Shown here: piece by piece, positions 33,260-42,240 of the stretch | How positions within the stretch are numbered: the stretch's first letter is position 1 | How the letters are laid out: each line of letters begins with the position of its first letter | Source: Tuberibacillus sp. Marseille-P3662 | GTDB lineage: Bacteria; Bacillota; Bacilli; Bacillales; Sporolactobacillaceae | Direction of reading: 5' to 3' | Assembly (NCBI RefSeq): GCF_900178005.1 | Contig: NZ_FXBS01000005.1 | Span: 310,001 to 374,000, forward strand | Length of the DNA stretch: 64,000 nt | Notes under the pieces: generated by a model | Databases searched by the model: none | The model's input: only the letters and a program-made list of their open reading frames with translations | Told to the model about the DNA's origin: nothing | Program-made: the position numbers and the translations under genes

Positions 33260-34765
33260 ATGAACAAGATTACCGATAACTTATTAAATCAAAGTAAAAA
33301 AACCGTTCTTGTTTTTGGTGGTAAGGTAATAACAAGTTTGTTTGGGTATGTTAATTTAGTGCTATTGGCAAGAATTCTTAATCCAAGTAGTTTTGGTTAT
33401 TATAATATAGCACTATCTTATGTACTGATTTTTTCGGTATTAGGAGTTTTTGGCCTAGATAAACTAATTGTCAAATATGTTCCAGTATGGGAAGAAGGTA
33501 ATAATGAAGAATTCCGCCACAAGGTTAATAACATACTTTCTTTTGTGATTTATGTTGCTATAGGTGTTGTTTTTGTATATCTATTCATAATTTATTTATT
33601 GGATCCTGGACATATAGAAATATTTTTTATTATGTCATTATCCGTATTTTTCAATTCTCTATCAATCTTTTTCAGGGCCTTCAATCAATCTATAAACAAA
33701 CACATCCATGCAGTAATACCGGAAGATTATATAAGACCGACACTTTATTTTTTTATTTTATTTGGTTTATATTTTATTTACGGGGAAAATAGTAATTCAG
33801 AAATTTTAGTTGCTTTATCTTACACGATTACCTTTTTTGTAGTTTTTGTTACAGCTGTTATTTTATTTAGCAGAAATTTAAAGTTAATAGGAGTGAATTT
33901 TTGCTTTGAATTTAAACCGCAACTAAATAAAGATCTTATTAAGTATGCCATTATCAACATGGGAAACAATATATTAAATCAAAATAAGATGCAAATTTTA
34001 ATTATAATCTCTGGGATTTTAGTGGCTTCAAAAGTGGTAGGTTTTGTAAGTTTGGGGATTAAAACTGCTAGCTTAATTTCATTTGTACTTATAGCTATTA
34101 ATATGGTGTTAAGCCCTATCATTTCACGTCTTTATAACAAAAATTATTTTGAACAATTAAATCATTATTATATATTAAGTGTTAAAATACTTTTATCAAT
34201 TGGTGGTTTAGTGTCTATATGGTTAATTATTAATAGTGAGGTTTTATTTAACTTATTTGGTTATGAAAATAATAGTTTAGTTCTTGTTATATTCATTTTC
34301 TCTGTAGGAGAGATAATTAATATTTCATTTGGTTCAGTTGGATATTTACTAATCATGACCGGTTACTCTTATATTAACTTAAAAATAAATATATTATCTA
34401 ATTTAATAGTGATTTTATGTTTATTACTTTTATATAATTATGAATCAATAGGAATTTCTGTTTCGTATTCATTAGGGCTTTCTTTGGTGAATTTAATAGG
34501 TTTCTATTTTGTATATTATAGGTTGCAACTAAACCCATTCTCTAGATTTCATTTGGCTTTCATGATAAGTTTCTTCATAAATATTTTACTATTTTTAATG
34601 ACAGAAAGAGATTTAAGCATTTACAATCTTTTAGCCTCAAATCTTGTCGCCTTTTTTATTCACTTCACATTGTTATTAGTAATAGGTTGCACAAAGGAAG
34701 AAAAAAATTCACTAAGGAAAATTCTTATCAGGTTAAGAATTTTGGGGGGAGATCAAATTAAATGA
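33260..34765 (+). CDS. polysaccharide repeat-unit flippase (Wzx/MATE-like)
   Basis: This 501-residue integral membrane protein has 12 to 14 predicted helices and belongs to the polysaccharide export (Wzx) superfamily. Diagnostic parts are the N-terminal GGKVITSLFGYVNLVLLARI and LNPSSFGYYNIALSY. It would flip undecaprenyl-linked repeat units to the outer face. It starts 12 bases after the previous gene; the ribosome site is poor. The 3' end overlaps the sulfotransferase gene by four bases. Confidence 0.85.
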   Translation: MNKITDNLLNQSKKTVLVFGGKVITSLFGYVNLVLLARILNPSSFGYYNIALSYVLIFSVLGVFGLDKLIVKYVPVWEEGNNEEFRHKVNNILSFVIYVAIGVVFVYLFIIYLLDPGHIEIFFIMSLSVFFNSLSIFFRAFNQSINKHIHAVIPEDYIRPTLYFFILFGLYFIYGENSNSEILVALSYTITFFVVFVTAVILFSRNLKLIGVNFCFEFKPQLNKDLIKYAIINMGNNILNQNKMQILIIISGILVASKVVGFVSLGIKTASLISFVLIAINMVLSPIISRLYNKNYFEQLNHYYILSVKILLSIGGLVSIWLIINSEVLFNLFGYENNSLVLVIFIFSVGEIINISFGSVGYLLIMTGYSYINLKINILSNLIVILCLLLLYNYESIGISVSYSLGLSLVNLIGFYFVYYRLQLNPFSRFHLAFMISFFINILLFLMTERDLSIYNLLASNLVAFFIHFTLLLVIGCTKEEKNSLRKILIRLRILGGDQIK

Positions 34766-35667
34766 CACTACCTAATTTTTTAATTTTAGGTGCTGCAAAG
34801 GGTGGCACCACAGCGTTATATCATTATTTAAAACAACATCCTGAAATATTTATGCCCTCTTTAAAAGAACCAAATTTTTTCGCACTAGAGGGGAAAGAAA
34901 TTAATTTTAAGGGACCTCAAGATGAAGGGGTGAATAAAGATTCAATTAACAATATGCAAGATTATAGGGGACTGTTTTCGGGTGTTCAAGATGAGAAGGC
35001 AATAGGGGAGGCTTCTCCCTTATATTTGTATAGTCAGTATGCTCCAGAAAATATAAAAAGCTATATTCCAAATGCAAAATTAATTGCTATACTAAGAAAC
35101 CCAGTAGATCGAGCTTTTTCAAGTTATTTACATTGCTGTCGGGATAAACGAGAGCCATATCCAAAAGATTTCGGTAAGGCTTTAAGTGAAGAGAAAAGTA
35201 GAATTGAGGCAAATTGGGGGTTAATATGGCATTATAAATCAGCAGGTTATTATTACGAACAGTTAAAAAGGTATTATGAAATTTTTAATAATGATCAAAT
35301 TAAAGTAATTTTATATGATGATTTTATTGATAATCCAATATCTGTTTACAGGGAGGTTCTAAAATTTCTGGAAGTAAATGATAGCTTTATTCCAAATATG
35401 AAAACAAGATATAATGTATCTGGCGTTCCTAAGAATCATTTTATTCATGATTTAATGATAAATAAAAATTTGTTTAAAAGTACATTAAAAAAACTAATAC
35501 CCAATAAGAAACTAAGATATAATATAAGAGCAAAGATATATAATAATAATCTAAAAAAGCCTAAAGTAGAAAACAAATTCGAAAGGGAATTAATACAAGA
35601 GTATAGAGAAGACATAAACAAATTGGAAAATATGATAAATATAAATTTGAATAACTGGTATAGCTAA
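34762..35667 (+). CDS. PAPS-dependent sulfotransferase
   Basis: The 301-residue protein has the 5'-phosphosulfate-binding loop FLILGAAKGGTTALYHYL at residues 5-22, the KEPNFFA segment, and the 3'-phosphate-binding motif ILRNPVDRAFSSYLH near residue 112. These are classic features of carbohydrate sulfotransferases that use PAPS. In this setting it would sulfate the exopolysaccharide. GGGGGGA lies just before the ATG, which overlaps the flippase stop. Sulfated exopolysaccharide is unusual for Gram-positive bacteria. PAPS synthesis genes are not in the window. Confidence 0.88.
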   Translation: MTLPNFLILGAAKGGTTALYHYLKQHPEIFMPSLKEPNFFALEGKEINFKGPQDEGVNKDSINNMQDYRGLFSGVQDEKAIGEASPLYLYSQYAPENIKSYIPNAKLIAILRNPVDRAFSSYLHCCRDKREPYPKDFGKALSEEKSRIEANWGLIWHYKSAGYYYEQLKRYYEIFNNDQIKVILYDDFIDNPISVYREVLKFLEVNDSFIPNMKTRYNVSGVPKNHFIHDLMINKNLFKSTLKKLIPNKKLRYNIRAKIYNNNLKKPKVENKFERELIQEYREDINKLENMININLNNWYS

Positions 35668-35693
35668 TCACTTAAATATAAAGGAAAATAAAC

Positions 35694-36905
35694 ATGATAA
35701 AAATTCCCTTGAATAGATGGATCAAAATATTGACGACAATTTATATTATGATAAATATTTTAGTCGCCTATATTTTAACTATAATTTTAAATAAAAATGG
35801 TTTTGCGTTAACTCCTTACACAAATGGAATTTACGTCGGAATAACAGGTGTTATAACAGTAGTTTATTTAATTTTAAATGCTAAAAAAATTCATTTACGC
35901 TTTTCAAAATATGAGTTAATCATATTTTTATTATTGCTTTTTTTGTTTATTGAAGGTTTGGTAATTGGGATTATAAATGGCAATCCATTAATTTATGTTA
36001 TTTCGGATTCACTTTATTTACTATTAATTATTTTAATTATGATTACAATTAAAATAAGCTGTTATTTGAGTCCTTTTTCGATGGAAAAGTTCTCGCCCTT
36101 AACTTGTATTATATTCTATATTTTTATCATAGCTTCAAGTATTCTTAGTTTGAACATAACTTCCATAAAACTATTGTCTGTTGTTTTACTTATTATTTCA
36201 TTAAAAAAGAATAACAATATGTTAATGCTTACAAATATTATTGGAATTATTGCTGTTTCAGTTTTTTCAAATAGAACCTTTTTATTGACTCTAATAATAT
36301 GTCTTGTAATATACTATATTTCCCTTGTTTTAACCAAAAGAATTCCTTTAAAGGCTATATACTTCATACCAATAATTTTTGTTTTGGCATTTACGTTGTA
36401 TCAAAATCCCACATTTCAAAATACCCCATTAGGTAAGAGGGTTGACAAAGTGGTTGATGTCTTCAGCAATGAGAATCAAGGTATAAGAAATGATATTTCG
36501 ATCAGTAATAGATTATTTGAATCAAAATTAGTTCTCAATAACCTTAATGAGAATCAAATTTTTTGGATAACTGGCACGGGATCTGGTTCAGTTCTTAATA
36601 TGAGTTTATCAAATGACACGTCTGTAAAACACTCAGCTTTACTTGGGGCCAGTGAAGTGCATAATATTCACCTATTACCTATGGCTTTGTTGTATAGATA
36701 TGGGATAATTGGAGTAATTTTATTAGCCCAAATTATTATAATTATAATAATTCGTTTAAAATATAGCTTACCATTATGCTTGAGTGTTATATGTATATTA
36801 CTGTTTAGTTTTATGGCATCCAATTATTTCTTTTCAGAGCCTTTGCTTTGGATAAGTTTATCCTTAATTTTTAATAAAGAAATAATGAAAAGTTCTACTG
36901 GATAG
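35694..36905 (+). CDS. polysaccharide polymerase, Wzy/O-antigen-ligase-like
   Basis: The 403-residue protein has about ten to eleven membrane helices and one larger extracytoplasmic loop at about residues 235-320, a layout expected of Wzy polymerases. Sequence is poorly conserved in this class, so the call relies on topology and on the operon: the other Wzx/Wzy-pathway parts are present and no other polymerase candidate is. The start ATG follows AAGGAAA. It is the most AT-rich gene of the block. Confidence 0.7.
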   Translation: MIKIPLNRWIKILTTIYIMINILVAYILTIILNKNGFALTPYTNGIYVGITGVITVVYLILNAKKIHLRFSKYELIIFLLLLFLFIEGLVIGIINGNPLIYVISDSLYLLLIILIMITIKISCYLSPFSMEKFSPLTCIIFYIFIIASSILSLNITSIKLLSVVLLIISLKKNNNMLMLTNIIGIIAVSVFSNRTFLLTLIICLVIYYISLVLTKRIPLKAIYFIPIIFVLAFTLYQNPTFQNTPLGKRVDKVVDVFSNENQGIRNDISISNRLFESKLVLNNLNENQIFWITGTGSGSVLNMSLSNDTSVKHSALLGASEVHNIHLLPMALLYRYGIIGVILLAQIIIIIIIRLKYSLPLCLSVICILLFSFMASNYFFSEPLLWISLSLIFNKEIMKSSTG

Positions 36906-36994
36906 TAGTTTGTATTTAGTTTCAGAGGAAAATAATATAACTTTAAGGCAATGTTTATTTTAGGAAACATAATTATATTTATGGGAGTGTTTTT

Positions 36995-37384
36995 TTGAGG
37001 AAGATAATAACTTACGGTACATTCGATTTATTACACTATGGACATATAAATTTACTGAGAAGGGCAAAGCTCTTAGGTGATTATTTAATAGTAGGTCTAT
37101 CAACAGACCAATTTAATGATGAAAAACATAAAAGTGCGTTTTTTGGATATAAAGAAAGACAACTAGTTTTGGAATCTATTAAATATGTGGACGAGGTTAT
37201 TCCAGAGGAAACTTGGGGACAAAAGATTAATGATGTAAAAGATTATGATATTGATGTATTCGTAATAGGTGATGATTGGGAGGGTGAGTTTAACTTTTTA
37301 ACTAGATATTGTGAGGTGACTTATTTAGAGAGAACAAAAAATATATCTTCTACGAAAATTAAACAAAGTTTAAGAAATGTCTAA
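36995..37384 (+). CDS. glycerol-3-phosphate cytidylyltransferase (TagD-like)
   Basis: This 129-residue enzyme makes CDP-glycerol from CTP and glycerol 3-phosphate. It has TYGTFDLLHYGHINLLRRAK with the HxGH catalytic motif, and the C-terminal RTKNISSTKIK, matching the family RTxGISTT motif. The length equals that of Bacillus TagD. The TTG start at 36995 follows GGGAGTG. The teichoic-acid housekeeping copy is usually elsewhere, so this operon copy may serve the polysaccharide, together with the CDP-alcohol transferase at 32.4 kb. Confidence 0.88.
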   Translation: MRKIITYGTFDLLHYGHINLLRRAKLLGDYLIVGLSTDQFNDEKHKSAFFGYKERQLVLESIKYVDEVIPEETWGQKINDVKDYDIDVFVIGDDWEGEFNFLTRYCEVTYLERTKNISSTKIKQSLRNV

Positions 37385-37429
37385 CTTGGAATAGGAATTG
37401 AAATTTCGTAATGAAATTTGGTGAAATTA

Positions 37430-38548
37430 ATGTTTAATGCTAAAAGCAAAAAGGAACTATTAATGATTGGGCCATTTCCCCCGCCAATCCATGGTGAAAG
37501 TATTGCTTTTGAAAGTATTTATAACTCAGATGAACTTCACGAAAAATTTGAAGTAAATAGAGTAAATACGAGTAAAAAAAATATAACTAAACCAGGAAAA
37601 TTATCTATTAATAAAATTTTGTTGGATTTATGTTGTATAATTTATATTTTATTATGGTCCATCAAAAAAAGATATTCAACTGCATACCTCTCCATCTCTC
37701 AAACTAAACTTGGTTTAATTAGAGACTGTGTCATAATTAATATTCTTAAAATTATAGGAAAACATAAGGTTATTACACATTTACATGGCAACAGCTTGGG
37801 AACCGTGCTTGATCATATTAAAAATCCGTTCAAAAATTATATTGAAAATTCAATTTCTAAAGTGGACAAAGGTATAGCTTTAGGAAAGAAATTAGAACAT
37901 AATTATAAGGGTCTTGTATCCAAGATTGAATATGTATCTAATGGAGTTTCAAGTGACTTTATTACTAAAGATGACTTTTTGAAAAGGAAATATTCAGATG
38001 ATAAAGGATGTAACTTATTATATTTAAGTAATTTGATGAATAGTAAGGGGTATATAAATCTAATTAAGGCTACCTGTAACCTAATTGAAGACGGCTTTGA
38101 CTTAAATCTTCATTTAGTAGGTGCGATACAAAATCAGGAAGAGTTTGATGAAATTTATCAATCCCTTAAAAATAAAAAACTTCAAGACAGAATTATTTAT
38201 CATGGAATAAAAAAAGGAGAAGAAAAAAAAGCGTTTTTTTTAGAGTCAGATATAATGGTATTACCAACGAAATATAAAGTTGAAGGACAGCCGATTTCAA
38301 TAATTGAGGGTATGGCTGCAGGTTTGCCAATTATTTCAACAAATCGAGGAGTTATCCCTGAATTAATAAATGAATGTGGAATTATTATTAACACAGAAAT
38401 AGAAGATATTATGAGGGCGATTGAATATCTTTATAATAACGATGATCATAGAAAAAAGTTGGGAGTAAAAAGTAGAGAGGTTTATGAGGGCTATTATACT
38501 GAAGAGCAATATTTAAAATCATTAATTAGAATTTTAAATGATGATTAA
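37430..38548 (+). CDS. glycosyltransferase family 4
   Basis: This 372-residue GT-B enzyme has a glycine/proline-rich N-terminal motif, LMIGPFPPPIHGESIAF, typical of a group of capsule glycosyltransferases. The C-terminal donor-binding domain has YLSNLMNSKGYINLIKA and the E-x7-E region with PTKYKVEGQPISIIEGMAAGLPI near residues 280-305. The donor sugar cannot be predicted. ATG 37430 is preferred over the in-frame TTG 37418; both have only a weak site. The end overlaps an upstream reading of the next gene. Confidence 0.82.
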   Translation: MFNAKSKKELLMIGPFPPPIHGESIAFESIYNSDELHEKFEVNRVNTSKKNITKPGKLSINKILLDLCCIIYILLWSIKKRYSTAYLSISQTKLGLIRDCVIINILKIIGKHKVITHLHGNSLGTVLDHIKNPFKNYIENSISKVDKGIALGKKLEHNYKGLVSKIEYVSNGVSSDFITKDDFLKRKYSDDKGCNLLYLSNLMNSKGYINLIKATCNLIEDGFDLNLHLVGAIQNQEEFDEIYQSLKNKKLQDRIIYHGIKKGEEKKAFFLESDIMVLPTKYKVEGQPISIIEGMAAGLPIISTNRGVIPELINECGIIINTEIEDIMRAIEYLYNNDDHRKKLGVKSREVYEGYYTEEQYLKSLIRILNDD

Positions 38549-38567
38549 AAGTTTAGGAGGGATTAAT

Positions 38568-39809
38568 TTGCAAAAACATATTACCTTTATAATAAACTAC
38601 TTTTATCCTGACTTAGCATCAACAGGACAACTAATGACCGATTTATGTACGGAACTGCAAAATGATTTTGAAATAACTGTGATTGCAGCACAACCTAATT
38701 ACGCAGGAGAAAATGTAAGTAGCAAACCTTTATTTGAAAAAGATAAATTAGAAAATATGGATGTCATACGTATTCGTTTGCCTGAGGTAAATAAGAATTC
38801 AAAGTTAAGTAGGCTAAAGTATATTTTGGCCTACTTTTTTCTTGCTTTAATAGCCTTATTAAAGGTTAAAAAACTAAATGCGATTTATACTATTTCTCAG
38901 CCGCCAGTTTTAGGCGGTTTAATTGGAACATTGGGCAAGTTTTTTAAAAGAAGTAAGCATATCTACAATATTCAAGATTTTAATCCAGAGCAGGCGGCCG
39001 CAATAAGTTATAGTAGTGGTTTTTTAGTTAAACTCGCCAAGTCGATCGATAAAATGAATTGTAAGTTATCTGATCAGGTTATAGTTGTTGGAAATGATAT
39101 GGCTGAAACATTGAAAGGAAGATTTAAAAATTGCAACGTTCCGGATCATACGGTTATAAATAATTGGACAGATGATAAAAATATTATTCCTTTAGATAAA
39201 GAGGAACAACAAATTAAGGAATTTGTTGAAACTTATAATCTTAGAAATAAAACGGTTATTATGTATTCCGGAAATATAGGTTTGTTTTATGATTTAGAAA
39301 ATATAATAAAAATCACGACGGATTATAAAGATAACGAAAATCTTGTTTTCCTCTTTATAGGAGAAGGGGCTATGAAATCCCATATAAAGGAATTTGTTGC
39401 AAAAAATAATATTAGAAATGTATTATTCCTTCCATATCAGCCAAAAGATTTTATTAAATATTCTTTAAACGTTGCAGATATACATCTTGTAGTTAATCAA
39501 AAAGGGATAAAAGGTGTTTCAGTACCAAGTAAAATCTATGGTGTAATGGCAGCTGGTAAACCCATTCTCGGTGTGTTAGAAGATGGTAGTGAGGCCTCCA
39601 ATTTAATTAATGAAAGTAATTGCGGAGTAGTTGTTGAACCACAAAATTATGATGGGATAAAGAAGGAAATTGATCGATTTTTAGATTTAAGTGAAGTTGA
39701 ACGTATAGCTTTAGGGGAAAACGGTAGAAAGTATCTTGAACAGCATTTACGTAAGGAAGTTTCTATTAACAAGTATCGGGATACATTAAAATCTGTTTTG
39801 GAGACGTGA
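38568..39809 (+). CDS. glycosyltransferase family 4 (WbuB/fucosaminyltransferase-like)
   Basis: The 413-residue GT-B glycosyltransferase begins HITFIINYFYPDLASTGQL, the pattern of WbuB-type enzymes that act on deoxy-sugar donors. The C-terminal domain includes MYSGNIGLFYDLENII and PSKIYGVMAAGKPILGV with EDGSEASNLI. The TTG 38568 start follows AGGAGGG at six bases; an ATG at 38538 would overlap the upstream gene and lacks a site. Since the operon makes GDP-fucose, fucosyl transfer is possible but not shown. Confidence 0.83.
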   Translation: MQKHITFIINYFYPDLASTGQLMTDLCTELQNDFEITVIAAQPNYAGENVSSKPLFEKDKLENMDVIRIRLPEVNKNSKLSRLKYILAYFFLALIALLKVKKLNAIYTISQPPVLGGLIGTLGKFFKRSKHIYNIQDFNPEQAAAISYSSGFLVKLAKSIDKMNCKLSDQVIVVGNDMAETLKGRFKNCNVPDHTVINNWTDDKNIIPLDKEEQQIKEFVETYNLRNKTVIMYSGNIGLFYDLENIIKITTDYKDNENLVFLFIGEGAMKSHIKEFVAKNNIRNVLFLPYQPKDFIKYSLNVADIHLVVNQKGIKGVSVPSKIYGVMAAGKPILGVLEDGSEASNLINESNCGVVVEPQNYDGIKKEIDRFLDLSEVERIALGENGRKYLEQHLRKEVSINKYRDTLKSVLET

Positions 39810-39813
39810 TATA

Positions 39814-41199
39814 GTGAAATTGGTATTATTATCAGGGGGATCAGGTAAACGGCTTTGGCCCTTGTCTAACGATGCCCGCTCGAAGCAATTTTTACGGGTG
39901 TTAAAGAATGTAGATAATGTGCAACAGTCCATGGTTCAAAGAGTTTGGGATCAATTGTCCGAAGTGAATTTACACAAGGATACAGTTATTGCTACGAGTA
40001 AAAGCCAAGTTGATATGATTAAAAGTCAACTTGGTGATAATATTCCGTTAATAGTTGAGCCGGAGAGAAGAGATACCTTTCCGGCTATTGCTTTAGCGGC
40101 GTCCTATTTGTATTCAATTGAAGGTGTCTCCCTAGATGAAACTGTGTCTGTTTTACCGGTAGATCCTTATGTGGAAAACCATTTTTTCTCTAGAGTCAAA
40201 GATATTGAAAAAACATTAGACTATGGTGATGCTGATTTAGCTTTGGTTGGAGTGAAGCCGACTTATCCTTCTGCAAAGTATGGTTATATGGTTCCTGCTG
40301 AGGTGAGAGATGGGTATATAAAGGTTAGCCATTTTAAAGAAAAGCCGAATGAAAGCGAAGCTGTTCACTTGATTGAACAGCAGGCTTTATGGAATTGCGG
40401 TGTCTTTGGTTTTAAACTTGGATTTATTATTGATTTATTAAAAGATAATAATCTCCCAATTCAATACGAAGAATTATTAGGTCAATATTCTCTCATACCC
40501 GAAAATAGCTTTGATTATGAAGTTGTTGAGCGAACAAGTAACATCGTGGCTTTGCCTTATGAAGGAGATTGGAAGGATCTTGGTACATGGAACACTTTAA
40601 CGGAAGAGATGAGTAGTACAGTTATTGGTAAAGGCCAAATAAGTAAGGATAGTGAACACACACATCTTGTTAATGAATTGGATATTCCGGTTAATGTTCT
40701 GGGTGTTTCCAATGCTCTTGTGGCTGCTAGCCCTGATGGGATTTTAGTAACTGATAAATCAGCTAGTACAAGAATTAAAGAGATGCTTAAGCAAAACGAA
40801 GCAACTAGGCCAATGTATGAAGAAAGACGTTGGGGCTGGTATAAGGTATTAGATTATACAAAGTATGATAAAGGTGATGAAGTATTAACCAAACGGATTT
40901 GTATAAATAAAGCTAAAAGCTCCAGTTATCAAATTCATTATCGTAGAAAAGAAACTTGGACCATTCTAAAAGGTGAAGGGCAACTTGCAATTAATGATGC
41001 GCTTCGAACAGTAAAACCAGGAGATATTGTTGAAATTCCACCGGGGACGAAACATGCTATTTATGGTACTACTGATTTAGAGTTTATCGAAGTTCAGGCT
41101 GGTAGCGAGTTGGTTGAAGAAGATGTTAAAAGAGTAATAATGAATTGGGAAGAAATCAAAAAACACTGCTTAAATAAATCAACAAGTATGATAGTTTAG
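39814..41199 (+). CDS. manC: mannose-1-phosphate guanylyltransferase, with C-terminal isomerase-like cupin
   Basis: The 461-residue protein makes GDP-mannose. The N-terminal nucleotidyltransferase starts KLVLLSGGSGKRLWPLSND with SKQFL, and has VEPERRDTFPAIALAA and NCGVFGFKLG. The C-terminal cupin with YKVLDYTKYDKGDEV, SYQIHYRRKETWTIL and EIPPGTKHAIYG corresponds to the mannose-6-phosphate isomerase domain of type II enzymes, so it may be bifunctional. GTG 39814 follows GGAG, four bases after the upstream stop. It is the first step of the GDP-fucose branch here, and composition rises from the AT-rich level of the preceding genes. Confidence 0.92.
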   Translation: MKLVLLSGGSGKRLWPLSNDARSKQFLRVLKNVDNVQQSMVQRVWDQLSEVNLHKDTVIATSKSQVDMIKSQLGDNIPLIVEPERRDTFPAIALAASYLYSIEGVSLDETVSVLPVDPYVENHFFSRVKDIEKTLDYGDADLALVGVKPTYPSAKYGYMVPAEVRDGYIKVSHFKEKPNESEAVHLIEQQALWNCGVFGFKLGFIIDLLKDNNLPIQYEELLGQYSLIPENSFDYEVVERTSNIVALPYEGDWKDLGTWNTLTEEMSSTVIGKGQISKDSEHTHLVNELDIPVNVLGVSNALVAASPDGILVTDKSASTRIKEMLKQNEATRPMYEERRWGWYKVLDYTKYDKGDEVLTKRICINKAKSSSYQIHYRRKETWTILKGEGQLAINDALRTVKPGDIVEIPPGTKHAIYGTTDLEFIEVQAGSELVEEDVKRVIMNWEEIKKHCLNKSTSMIV

Positions 41200-41255
41200 T
41201 TATAGTTTCTATCTCTAATGTGGTGTTTTACTTTATACAAGGTGGTTTTTACGTA

Positions 41256-42218
41256 ATGAAAAGTGCATTAATAACAGGTGTGACTGGCCAGGATGGCTCA
41301 TATTTATCTGAGTTATTATTAGAAAAGGATTATAAGGTATATGGGTTACGCAGGAGAACTAGTACACCCAATTATGAAAATGTAGACCATATTAAAGATC
41401 AAATTGAATGGATTCCAGGTGACCTTACCGATTTGTCATCATTAATTGAAGCAATAAAACAAGCTCAGCCAGATGAAGTTTATAATTTAGCAGCACAATC
41501 CTATGTTGCAGATTCTTGGCCAATGCCTTCTGCTACATCTCAAATAACAGCTTTAGGTGTCAATAACATGCTTGAAGCTGTACGTCTTATAAAACCCGAC
41601 GCAAAGTACTATCAGGCTTCAAGTAGCGAGATGTTTGGAAAAGTCGTTGAAATGCCACAAAAAGAGACAACACCGTTTTATCCAAGAAGTCCATATGGAG
41701 TATCAAAGGTGTACGGCCATTGGCTTACAGTCAACTATAGAGAAAGCTTTAATATGTTTACCTGTTCAGGTATTTTATTCAACCATGAGTCCCCTAGAAG
41801 AGGTCTAGAATTTGTAACTAGAAAAGTATCAGATGCAGTTGCCAGAATTAAACTTGGTCAACAGGATGAATTAAGGATGGGAAATCTTGATGCCAAACGT
41901 GATTGGGGTTATGCTGGTGACTATGTCAAGGCCATGTGGTTAATGCTTCAGCAAGAAGAACCGGATGATTATGTTATTTCCACTGGGGAGACTCATTCAG
42001 TACGAGAACTATTGGAAATTGCTTTTTCACATGTAGATCTGAATTATAAAGATTACGTCGTTGTTGATCCAAAATTTTATCGTCCTGCTGAGGTTGATAT
42101 TCTCCTTGGTGATTGTTCAAAGGCGAAGAGCGAATTAAATTGGGAACTTGAAGTTAGTTTTGATGATTTGGTCAAAATGATGGTTGATAGTGATTTGAGT
42201 CGTCTTAGTAATAAATAA
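41256..42218 (+). CDS. gmd: GDP-mannose 4,6-dehydratase
   Basis: This NADP-dependent short-chain dehydrogenase converts GDP-mannose to GDP-4-keto-6-deoxy-mannose. The 320-residue protein begins ALITGVTGQDGSYLSELL, with catalytic SSSEMFG and the YGVSKVYG YxxxK motif. NHESPRRGLEFVTRKVSDAV is a strong signature of Gmd. The ATG at 41256 follows AAGGTGG; an in-frame start at 41220 lacks a site. fcl follows 22 bases later. Confidence 0.95.
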   Translation: MKSALITGVTGQDGSYLSELLLEKDYKVYGLRRRTSTPNYENVDHIKDQIEWIPGDLTDLSSLIEAIKQAQPDEVYNLAAQSYVADSWPMPSATSQITALGVNNMLEAVRLIKPDAKYYQASSSEMFGKVVEMPQKETTPFYPRSPYGVSKVYGHWLTVNYRESFNMFTCSGILFNHESPRRGLEFVTRKVSDAVARIKLGQQDELRMGNLDAKRDWGYAGDYVKAMWLMLQQEEPDDYVISTGETHSVRELLEIAFSHVDLNYKDYVVVDPKFYRPAEVDILLGDCSKAKSELNWELEVSFDDLVKMMVDSDLSRLSNK

Positions 42219-42240
42219 TATATGTGTAGGAGGTAAAAAT

